NCBI RefSeq assembly: GCF_000147815.2
Contig: NC_015957.1
Span: 8,990,001 to 9,054,000, forward strand
DNA length: 64,000 bases
Source: Streptomyces violaceusniger Tu 4113
GTDB lineage: Bacteria > Actinomycetota > Actinomycetes > Streptomycetales > Streptomycetaceae
Direction of reading: 5' to 3'
Part shown: positions 8,766 to 17,461 of the stretch, in pieces
How positions within the stretch are numbered: the first letter of the stretch is position 1
How the letters are laid out: each line of letters begins with the position of its first letter
Notes under the pieces: generated by a model
Told to the model about the DNA's origin: nothing
The model's input: the letters and a program-made list of their open reading frames with translations, nothing else
Databases searched by the model: none
Made by a program: the position numbers and the translations under genes

Positions 8766-9401
8766 TCAGTCGAAGATCGGGCCGACCGTACGGGTCCGCT
8801 TGATCTCGTAGAAGCCGGGGATCGAGGCGACCAGCAGCGTGCCGTCCCACAGCTTGGCGGCGTCCTCGCCCTTGGGGGCGGGGGTGACCACCGGGCCGAA
8901 GAAGGCGACCTGCTCACCGTTCGAGCCCGGGACGGCGATGACGGGGGTGCCCACGTCCTGGCCGACCAGCTCGATGCCCTCCTTGTGGGAGGCGCGCAGC
9001 TCGGTGTCGTACGCGTCGGAGTCGGCGTAGTCGGCGAGGTCGGCGGGGAGACCGGCCTCCTCGAGGGCGGCCACGATCGTCTCGCGGTTCTTCTCCAGGC
9101 CCTGGTTGTGGAAGCGGGTGCCGAGGGCGGTGTAGAGCCGGCCGAGGACCTCACTGCCGTGCTTCTGCTCGGCGGCGATGCAGACCCGGACCGGGCCCCA
9201 GGCGGTCTTCAGCAGCTCGCGGTACTCCTCGGGCAGCTCGTCCAGCTTGGGCTCGTTGAGCACGGCGAGGCTCATGACGTGCCAACGCACCTCGACCGGG
9301 CGCACCTTCTCCACCTCGAGCATCCAGCGCGAGGTCATCCAGGCCCAGGGACACAGCGGATCGAACCAGAAATCAGCAGGAGTCTTGGCAGTCTCGGTCA
9401 C
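8766..9401 (-). CDS. DsbA-like mycothiol-dependent nitroreductase-family protein, single-Cys active site
   Basis: A 211-residue thioredoxin-fold protein. Start GTG at 9401 is preceded by AAGGAG, giving MTETAKTPADFWFDPLCPWAW. The sequence, including WHVMSLAVLNE, AWGPVRVCIAAEQKHG, VGTPVIAVPG and the end FYEIKRTRTVGPIFD, closely resembles M. tuberculosis Rv2466c, a mycothiol-dependent nitroreductase. In that protein I recall a CPWC motif; here the second Cys is Ala (CPWA), so only one active-site thiol remains. A monothiol, mycothiol-linked mechanism is the likeliest consequence. It is a cytoplasmic redox enzyme, monocistronic, divergent from pepN over about 170 bp. Physiological substrate unknown. 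Confidence 0.85.
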   Translation of the reverse strand: MTETAKTPADFWFDPLCPWAWMTSRWMLEVEKVRPVEVRWHVMSLAVLNEPKLDELPEEYRELLKTAWGPVRVCIAAEQKHGSEVLGRLYTALGTRFHNQGLEKNRETIVAALEEAGLPADLADYADSDAYDTELRASHKEGIELVGQDVGTPVIAVPGSNGEQVAFFGPVVTPAPKGEDAAKLWDGTLLVASIPGFYEIKRTRTVGPIFD

Positions 9402-9571
9402 GGTTTCTCCTTGAGCGGGTGCGTCGTCATCGCAAATGAATAGAGAGCTGGCTACCTCACCCAACGCGGGCGGGAGGGGAGCCCATTCCCCAATACCGGC
9501 TGTCGGTGCACCGTGACATGATTTCCGCTGTCGATATCCGAGATGCGAGACATTGCCGAGGGAGCCGCGTC

Positions 9572-12217
9572 GTGCCCGGTGAGAACCTGACCCGTGACGA
9601 GGCCCGTGCGCGGGCGAAGCTGCTGGCCGTCGAGCATTACGAGGTGGCGCTCGATCTGCGGTCCGCGGTCGGCGAGCACACCGGGTCCGGGCCGCGCACC
9701 TTCCGCTCCACGACCACGATCCGCTTCCGCTGCGCCGAGCCGGGCGCGGCGACCTTCGCCGATCTGCTGGCGCCCTCGGTGACCTCGGTGCGGCTCAACG
9801 GCCGGGAGCTGGACCCGGCGGCGGTCTTCGACGGCTCCCGGATCGCGCTGGACGGGCTCGCCGCCGAGAACGAGCTGGTGGTGGACGCGCAGTGCGCCTA
9901 CAGCCGGACCGGCGAGGGCCTGCACCGCTTCGTGGACCCGGAGGACGGCGAGGTCTACCTCTACACCCAGTACGAGCCGGCCGACGCCCGCCGGGTCTTC
10001 GCCAACTTCGAACAGCCGGACCTCAAGGGCCCGTTCACCTTCTCGGTGACCGCCCCCGAGGGCTGGACGGTGCTGAGCAACGGGACGGTGGACCGGGTCG
10101 AGCCGTCCGGTGCCGGCGATGGCGCCGCGACCAGCCACTTCGTCCCGACCCGGCCCATCTCGACGTACATCACGGCCGTGCTCGCCGGTCCGTACCACCA
10201 CGAGAGCGACCTCTACCGCCGCACGCTGCCGGACGGCTCCGAGCTGGAGATCCCGCTGGGCGCGCTGTGCCGCAAGGGGCTGGCCAAGCACTTCGACGCG
10301 GGCGACATCTTCACGGTCACCAAGCAGGGTCTGGACTTCTTCCACGACCACTTCGACTATCCGTACCCGTTCGGCAAGTACGACCAGGCGTTCGTGCCGG
10401 AGTACAACCTCGGCGCGATGGAGAACCCGGGCTGTGTGACCTTCCGGGAGGATTTCGTCTTCCGCGGCAAGGTCACCCAGGCGTCGTACGAGAGCCGGGC
10501 CAACGTCATCCTGCACGAGATGGCGCATATGTGGTTCGGCGACCTGGTGACCATGGAGTGGTGGGACGACCTGTGGCTCAAGGAGTCGTTCGCCGACTTC
10601 ATGGGGGCCTTCGCCCTGGTCGGGGCGACCCGCTTCACCGACGGCTGGATCACCTTCGCCAACCGCCGCAAGGCCTGGGCCTACCGCGCCGACCAACTGC
10701 CGTCCACCCACCCGGTCACGGCCGACATCCGTGACCTGGAGGACGCCAAGCTCAACTTCGACGGGATCACCTACGCCAAGGGCGCGTCCGTGCTCAAGCA
10801 GCTCGTGGCCTACGTCGGGCAGGACGCCTTCCTGGAGGGCGCGCGGCGCTACTTCAAGCGGCACGCGTACGGCAACACCCGGCTGTCCGATCTGCTGTCG
10901 GTGCTCGGCGAGACCTCGGGGCGGGACATGGCCACCTGGTCGCGCGCCTGGCTGGAGACCGCGGGGGTCAACGCGCTCACCCCGCAGGCCACCTATGACG
11001 CCGAGGGGCACATCACCGAGCTGGCGGTGGCGCAGGAGGCCGCCGAGGGCGCTGGTTCCGATGATGCGGCTCTGCCGCGTGGCACGCTGCGGCCGCACCG
11101 GGTGGCGGTGGGGCTGTACCGCAAGGAGGCCCCGGCCGGTGAGCGCCCCGGGGCGCTGGTGCGCTACGCCCGCGCCGAGGTGGACGTCGACGGCCCCCGT
11201 ACGGTCATCCCCGAGCTGACCGGCGCCGCCCGGCCCGATCTGATCCTGGTCAACGACGACGACCTCACCTACTGCAAGATCCGCTTCGACGAGGGGTCGC
11301 TGGACACCCTGCGCCAGCACCTGGGCGAGCTGACCGACCCCCTCGCCCGCGCGCTGAGCTGGTCCGCGCTGTGGAACCTCACCCGTGACGCACTGCTGCC
11401 CGCCCGCGACTATCTGGAGCTGGTGCGGCGGTTCGCCGGGGCCGAGAGCGACATCGGCGTGCTGCAGATGGTCCAGGCGTGGGCGCTGTCCGCCCTGCAC
11501 CACTACTCGGCGCCGGACGCGCGCGAGGCGGCCGGCGCCCAGCTCGCCGAGGTCGCGCTGAGCGAGCTGCGGCTGGCCGAGCCGGGCAGCGGGCATCAGC
11601 TCGCCTGGGCGCGGTTCTTCGCGCAGGTCGCCGTCGCCGAGTCCGAGCTGCGGATGCTGAGCGGGCTGCTGGACGGCACGGCCCGGATCGACGGGCTGGA
11701 TGTGGACCAGGAGCTGCGCTGGACGTTCCTGGCCGCGCTGGCCGCGAGCGGCCAGGCCGACGAGGCGATGATCACCGCCGAGCTGGCGCGCGACGACACC
11801 GCCTCCGGCAAGCGCCACCAGGTGCGGTGTCTGGCCGCCCGGCCCTCCGCCGCGGTCAAGGCCGAGGCATGGGACGCGGTGGTGGAGTCCGACCGCCTCT
11901 CCAACGCCCTGGTGGAGGCCACCATCTCCGGTTTCGACCAGCCGGGCCAGCGGGATCTGCTGGCGCCGTACGCACCGCGCTACTTCGAGGTGATCGAGCG
12001 GATCTGGCAGGAGCGGTCGATCGAGATCGGGATGGCGATCGTGCGCGGGCTGTTCCCGTCCGCCCAGGGCGACACCCACGCCCTGGAGGCGGCCGACACC
12101 TGGCTGAACGGCCACCCGGACGCGGCGCCCGCGCTGCGCCGACTGGTCCTGGAGGCACGCGACGACCTCGCCCGCGCCCTGCGCGGGCAGCAGTGCGACG
12201 AGAGGGCAGCCGCCTAA
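9572..12217 (+). CDS. pepN: Aminopeptidase N, M1 family (copy 1)
   Basis: An 881-residue zinc metallopeptidase that removes N-terminal residues from peptides. GTG at 9572 follows GAGGGAG by seven bases and gives VPGENLTRDEAR, the same start as copy 2; upstream in-frame codons are not conserved. An N-terminal beta domain is followed by the exopeptidase motif GAMEN (281-285) and the zinc site HEMAHMW (His315, Glu316, His319) with Glu338 in WLKESF. The remaining ~450 residues are the helical ERAP1-like C-terminal domain. A 20-bp hairpin ends the gene. It is clearly paralogous to the gene at 17462, including shared phrases around the active site, but is less similar in the C-terminal half. Confidence 0.95.
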   Translation: MPGENLTRDEARARAKLLAVEHYEVALDLRSAVGEHTGSGPRTFRSTTTIRFRCAEPGAATFADLLAPSVTSVRLNGRELDPAAVFDGSRIALDGLAAENELVVDAQCAYSRTGEGLHRFVDPEDGEVYLYTQYEPADARRVFANFEQPDLKGPFTFSVTAPEGWTVLSNGTVDRVEPSGAGDGAATSHFVPTRPISTYITAVLAGPYHHESDLYRRTLPDGSELEIPLGALCRKGLAKHFDAGDIFTVTKQGLDFFHDHFDYPYPFGKYDQAFVPEYNLGAMENPGCVTFREDFVFRGKVTQASYESRANVILHEMAHMWFGDLVTMEWWDDLWLKESFADFMGAFALVGATRFTDGWITFANRRKAWAYRADQLPSTHPVTADIRDLEDAKLNFDGITYAKGASVLKQLVAYVGQDAFLEGARRYFKRHAYGNTRLSDLLSVLGETSGRDMATWSRAWLETAGVNALTPQATYDAEGHITELAVAQEAAEGAGSDDAALPRGTLRPHRVAVGLYRKEAPAGERPGALVRYARAEVDVDGPRTVIPELTGAARPDLILVNDDDLTYCKIRFDEGSLDTLRQHLGELTDPLARALSWSALWNLTRDALLPARDYLELVRRFAGAESDIGVLQMVQAWALSALHHYSAPDAREAAGAQLAEVALSELRLAEPGSGHQLAWARFFAQVAVAESELRMLSGLLDGTARIDGLDVDQELRWTFLAALAASGQADEAMITAELARDDTASGKRHQVRCLAARPSAAVKAEAWDAVVESDRLSNALVEATISGFDQPGQRDLLAPYAPRYFEVIERIWQERSIEIGMAIVRGLFPSAQGDTHALEAADTWLNGHPDAAPALRRLVLEARDDLARALRGQQCDERAAA

Positions 12218-12239
12218 GGCATACGCCGATCGCCGGACG

Positions 12240-12281
12240 CCCGCGGGGCGTCCCCGGCGGTCGCCGGGGACGCCCCGCGGG
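12240..12281 (+). terminator. Terminator of pepN copy 1
   Basis: A perfect 20-bp stem, CCCGCGGGGCGTCCCCGGCG pairing with its complement across a two-base GT loop. It begins 23 bases after the pepN stop. Confidence 0.85.
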
Positions 12282-12301
12282 CACTGCGGCGGGCACTGCG
12301 G

Positions 12302-12960
12302 CGGGACCTTGCGGCCGCGCGGCCGCAAGGTCCCGGCAAGCCGGGCACCGTAGCCGCGCCGCGTGGCCAGACCTCGCACCACGTGGCCGGACCCCGCAGC
12401 AGGGCCTCGCGACCCGGCCCTGCGACCTCGCGGCCCCGGGCCGTGCGGCCGGGCACCGCGGCCGGACCTCGCACCACGTAGCCGGACCCCCGCAGCAAGG
12501 CCTCGCAAGCCGGACCCCGTAGCCGGACCTCGCGACCCGGCCCTGCGACCTCGCGGCTCGGCCGTGCGGCCGGACCCCGCAAGCCCGGGCACCGCAGAGC
12601 GGAACCCCGCGGCCCGGGCCGTGCGGCCGGACCCTGCGGCCGGACCTCGCAGCCGGGCCCAGCAAGCCGGGCACCGCTGCGGGGCCTCGCGGCGGGCACC
12701 GTAGCCGCGCCGCGTGGCCAGACCGCGCACCACGTGGCCGGGCCCCCGCAGCAGGGCCCCGCAAGCCGGACCCCGTAGCCGGACCTCGCGACCCGGCCCT
12801 GCGACCTCACGGCTCGGCCGTGCGGCCGGACCCCGCAAGCCCGGGCACCGCAGAGCGGAACCCCGCGGCCCGGGCCGTGCGGCCGGACCCTGCGGCCGGA
12901 CCTCGCAGCCGGGCCCAGCAAGCCGGGCCCCGCAGCCGGGCCGCACGGCCGGGACGGCGG
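12302..12960. repeat. Non-coding patchwork of long GC-rich direct repeats
   Basis: The ~900-bp spacer between pepN and the next gene contains no supported gene. It opens with a perfect 34-bp palindrome (12302-12335, core GCGGCCGC-GCGGCCGC). It then contains two 168-bp direct copies at 12505-12672 and 12761-12928 that differ at a single base (12554 G versus 12810 A). A second pair of about 60 bp starts at 12345 and 12696 (GCACCGTAGCCGCGCC...). Both pairs are built from shuffled modules such as GTGCGGCCGGACC and CCGCAAGCC. Open frames here are compositional artefacts rich in Arg, Pro, Ala and Gly. The near identity of the copies implies a recent duplication or gene conversion. Confidence 0.88.
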
Positions 12961-13113
12961 GACGCGGTCGGGGTGGCAAGGCGCGGTCGGGTACCGGGAC
13001 GGGGAGCCTATTCGGCATTCGAACTGCCGTACTTTAGTGCGGGGTTGTCCGTTTTTGTCGACGACTCTGTAACAGGGGTTAGCGGGTGCGGCGGGGGCGG
13101 GAATGGCGGGGGC

Positions 13114-14139
13114 ATGAGCCACAACACGCCGCTGTCCCCCCGCCCCCTCCACCACCTCTCGGACGTCCAGCGCCGGGTGTTGACGACACGTCAGCTCCGC
13201 GAGCACGGTGTGACCGCGTCCGTCGCCGCGGAGCGCAGCCGGGCCGGCGGGCCCTGGCAGCAGATCCTGCCGGGCGTCCATCTGCTCCACCCCGGCCCGG
13301 CGACCAGCGAGGAGCGGCTGCTGGCCGCGCTGCTGTTCACCGCGAGCCGCGGCCAGGGCGCCGACGGCTCCGCGCCGGGCGGCGGCGAGCCGCACGGCGA
13401 GGCGATGATCACCGGGCTTGCCGCGCTCGCCCTGCACCACTTCTCCTCCGCTCCCCCGCTGGCCTCCCTCGAGCGGGTCGACGTCCTGGTGCCGCGCACC
13501 CGGCGACTGCGCGCCACCGGCTTCGTCCGCTTCGTCCGGGCCGGCACCCTGCCCGGCCCCCAGTACGTCGCGGGGGTGCCCACCGCCCCGGTGGCCCGCG
13601 CCCTCGCCGACGCGGTCGCCCGGCTCACCGACGCCGTCCTGGTCCGCAGACTGCTCACCGAGTCCGTGCGTCACGGCCACTGCGAGGCCACGGCCGTCGT
13701 CGCGGAGCTGAACTCGGCCCGGCTGCTGTCCCGGCCGCATGTCGTGGACGCCGTGGACGCGCTGCTCGCCGAGGGCCGGGCGATCGCCGAGGGGCGGCTG
13801 TACGACATGATCCGCGGCCACCACCTGCCGGAGCCCCTGTGGAATGTGGAGCTGCGGCTGCCCGGCGGGCCCGCCCTCGGCGGCGTGGACGCCTACTGGC
13901 GTGAGCAGGCGGTGGCGGTGGAGATCGACACCCGGGCGCCGCGCGAGGACGAGGAGGTCCGGCCCGGCGGTTTCGGCCGCAAGCGCGAGCACCTGGAGCG
14001 GCTCGGGATCACGGTCGTGCGCGTCACCCCGAAGAAGCTCCGGGAGACCCCGGAGGAACAGGCCGCGGTGGTCCGTACCGCCCTGATCGCGGCGGCCGAC
14101 CGCGACCCGGCCTCCTATGTCGTGGTTCTGCCGCGCTGA
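13114..14139 (+). CDS. Orphan protein with antitoxin-like N-terminus and DUF559/Vsr-like C-terminus
   Basis: A 341-residue protein of uncertain function. ATG at 13114 is the first position where the frame stops being Pro/Arg-rich repeat sequence. Residues about 10-60 (LSDVQRRVLTTRQLREHGVTASVAAERSR...WQQILPGVHLLHPG) look like the winged-helix start of AbiEi-type regulators. Residues about 240-320 (GGVDAYWREQAVAVEIDTRA, then KREHLERLGITVVRVTPKKL) resemble DUF559/Vsr-type PD-(D/E)xK folds, with Asp and Glu-x-Asp in roughly the expected places. No toxin partner is adjacent, so a classical toxin-antitoxin pair is unlikely. An A+T-richer patch at 13020-13075 is the probable promoter. The assignment rests on motif impression only. 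Confidence 0.6.
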   Translation: MSHNTPLSPRPLHHLSDVQRRVLTTRQLREHGVTASVAAERSRAGGPWQQILPGVHLLHPGPATSEERLLAALLFTASRGQGADGSAPGGGEPHGEAMITGLAALALHHFSSAPPLASLERVDVLVPRTRRLRATGFVRFVRAGTLPGPQYVAGVPTAPVARALADAVARLTDAVLVRRLLTESVRHGHCEATAVVAELNSARLLSRPHVVDAVDALLAEGRAIAEGRLYDMIRGHHLPEPLWNVELRLPGGPALGGVDAYWREQAVAVEIDTRAPREDEEVRPGGFGRKREHLERLGITVVRVTPKKLRETPEEQAAVVRTALIAAADRDPASYVVVLPR

Positions 14140-14144
14140 CGTTC

Positions 14145-14173
14145 CGATGCCCCGGCGCGGAGGCGGGGCATCG
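14145..14173 (+). terminator. Hairpin after the orphan gene
   Basis: CGATGCCCC (14145-14153) pairs with GGGGCATCG (14165-14173). It is located between convergent genes. Confidence 0.65.
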
Positions 14174-14220
14174 GGTCACCCGGTACGGGCGGCTCAGGAC
14201 CAGGGCTCAGGGGTCAGGGG

Positions 14221-15954
14221 TCAGGGCTTGCGCAGCAGCAGCTCGGTGTTGCGGTCCGTCGCGTCACCGGCCAGCTTCTGGCTGGCGCCGGGCGCGTTGA
14301 AGGACAGCTCGCGGTAGAGCGCCGCGAGCCCGGTCTGGGACAGGTCCGAGAAGTCCGTGCGGTGCGGCGCGGCCGACTCGATGAGCGTGGTGAACAGGGA
14401 GATCGTGCCGTCGTGGTTGTCCACGACCTCGAACACCCGGGCCAACTGGGGGAAGTCCACATGCGAGGCGGTGGTGATCTCCCAGAAGGTGCCGCGCGGG
14501 GTGATCTCGTTCTTGTGGCTGTGGCCGTTGATCCAGGCCAGCACCTTGGGGTGGCGCTGGAACAGGGCGACGACCTCGTCCCCGCCGTGGCGGGCCTCGC
14601 CCGGCCGGCCCGGGTCGTGGTTCATGTTGTCCAGGCTGCGGCTGTAGTGGTGGCTGAAGACGATCACGTAGTCGTCCTTGTGGGCCTTCAGGGTCCGCTC
14701 CAGCCAGCGCAGTTGGGCGGTGCCGAGCGACCCGGTGTAGTGGCCGCCCGGGTCGGTGGTGTCCAGGCTGATGCCGATCACGTTCTCGGAGACCCGGAAC
14801 GAGTAGTAGAGGGTGCCCTGCTCGAGGTTGGCCTTGGTGTAGCCGTGGCCGACCGGGCCGGGGCCGGTGGCGGCCGGGTCGAGGTGCGCGGCCAGGTACT
14901 CGGCCTGGGTGAAGGGCGCGCGGCGCTCGTCGGGGGTGACCGTGCGCATGTCCTTGGCGTGCGCGTCCAGCAGCGCCTTCATCTGGACGCCCTTGGGGTC
15001 GCCCCCGACGCGCGTGCCCTTGAAGAGCCGCTCGGCGTCATCGGCCGGGATGATCTCCAGCTTGCGCTTCCCGGTGGCGAAGTCGGCGTAGAAGTCGTGG
15101 CCGAGGGAGTAGACACCGCCCGCCAGATCGTCGTGGTTGCCGATGGTGGAGTACCACGGCAGCCGCAGCCCGGGGCTGTTGACGGTGCGCAGCGCGGCCT
15201 TGAGGAAGCCGTCGATGCGCGGGAAGCCGAGCTTCTTGTCGGCGTCGCGCAACGCATCCTCGGGGTGCCAGAACTCCTTGAGCCCGCTGTTCTGGACGCC
15301 CTCGTAGTGGCGCGGATCGCCGGTGTTGGGGGTGATCCGGCCGCCGTTCATCGCGGCCAGGAACCAGTCCAGTTCGATCTTGGCGTTGTTGTCGGTGTTG
15401 TCGCCCGTGGTCATGACGAACGACAGCGGCGCCCCGGTCGCGGGTCCGCCGCGCAGCCCGTTGATCCGCTCGATGAGCGAGGCGACCCCGGCGATGGTCA
15501 GCGCCTCGTGCGGCCGCCACGCCCCGGCCCGCCCGCTGCGCAGGAACTCGTAGCGCATCGGGTGCTGGACGTCGGTCAGGTGCAGATCCGTGAGCTGGAC
15601 GAACGAGGCGAGCGCGGTGCGCCGGTCCTCGCGGCCGCCCTTGGCGCCGGTGATCTCGCTGCGGACCTCACGGGTCCAGGCGGGGCCGGCGGCGAGCCGC
15701 CGGTAGCCGGTGGCGCCCTGCGCGGCGGAGAACGTCTCCAGCGTCGTACCGGCCGTCGAGGGCGCCGCCGGGGCCTGCACCACCCGGCGGCCCGCGGCAC
15801 GCGCGGTGGCGGGCTGCGTGGCGTCGGCCGAACCGCTGCCGGGCCCGAAGGCGAGCCCCAGACCGGCCGGGGCACCGGTGGCGGCGGTTGCGGCGAGGAA
15901 GGTGCGCCGATCGAGGTGGGCGACGGCTGCTGCGGCGGACCGTATGCGGGACAT
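14221..15954 (-). CDS. Tat-exported metallophosphoesterase (TIGR03767-like)
   Basis: A 577-residue calcineurin-like phosphoesterase. The N-terminus has a twin-arginine signal, HLDRRTFLAATAATGAP, so it is folded before export. The metal motifs are in order: QLTDLHLTD (D-x-H), TTGDNTDN (G-D-N), IGNHDDLAGG (GNHD), FSHHYSRS (the distal His) and INGHSHKNEI (GHxH). Length and the GVQNSGLKEFWHPED segment resemble a family I recall as TIGR03767, found mainly in actinobacteria. The substrate (phosphodiester or phosphomonoester) is unknown. ATG at 15954 is chosen because it begins the signal peptide; a longer frame to 16080 lacks support. Divergent from asd. Confidence 0.85.
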   Translation of the reverse strand: MSRIRSAAAAVAHLDRRTFLAATAATGAPAGLGLAFGPGSGSADATQPATARAAGRRVVQAPAAPSTAGTTLETFSAAQGATGYRRLAAGPAWTREVRSEITGAKGGREDRRTALASFVQLTDLHLTDVQHPMRYEFLRSGRAGAWRPHEALTIAGVASLIERINGLRGGPATGAPLSFVMTTGDNTDNNAKIELDWFLAAMNGGRITPNTGDPRHYEGVQNSGLKEFWHPEDALRDADKKLGFPRIDGFLKAALRTVNSPGLRLPWYSTIGNHDDLAGGVYSLGHDFYADFATGKRKLEIIPADDAERLFKGTRVGGDPKGVQMKALLDAHAKDMRTVTPDERRAPFTQAEYLAAHLDPAATGPGPVGHGYTKANLEQGTLYYSFRVSENVIGISLDTTDPGGHYTGSLGTAQLRWLERTLKAHKDDYVIVFSHHYSRSLDNMNHDPGRPGEARHGGDEVVALFQRHPKVLAWINGHSHKNEITPRGTFWEITTASHVDFPQLARVFEVVDNHDGTISLFTTLIESAAPHRTDFSDLSQTGLAALYRELSFNAPGASQKLAGDATDRNTELLLRKP

Positions 15955-17296
<1,342 letters not shown>

Positions 17297-17310
17297 CGCC
17301 CACGCCTCGT

Positions 17311-17346
17311 CCGAGGGGGAGCGGCCGGCCGGTCGCTCCCCCTCGG
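17311..17346 (+). terminator. Terminator of asd
   Basis: CCGAGGGGGAGCG (17311-17323) pairs perfectly with CGCTCCCCCTCGG (17334-17346) around a 10-base loop. Confidence 0.8.
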
Positions 17347-17461
17347 TGTTCCTCCCGTTCACCTCGCCCTTCGGCCTACCGGCACCGACCGGCCGACGTG
17401 CGAGGATGGCCATCCGCCTGACGCATGGCGTACCGCACATGACGAACGGGAGTTGGCCGAC

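Noticed and set aside
12302..12960. CRISPR or rRNA-like locus in the repeat spacer
   Set aside because: Repeat lengths are irregular, no spacers of constant size exist, and no rRNA or tRNA signature is visible.
9452..13018. 1188-codon minus-strand open frame across pepN copy 1 and the repeat spacer
   Set aside because: Same codon-bias artefact; it spans a gene and non-coding repeats, with no start signal or known domain.
13114..14139. Classical AbiE toxin-antitoxin pair
   Set aside because: No nucleotidyltransferase toxin gene follows or precedes, and the protein is longer, with a different C-terminus.
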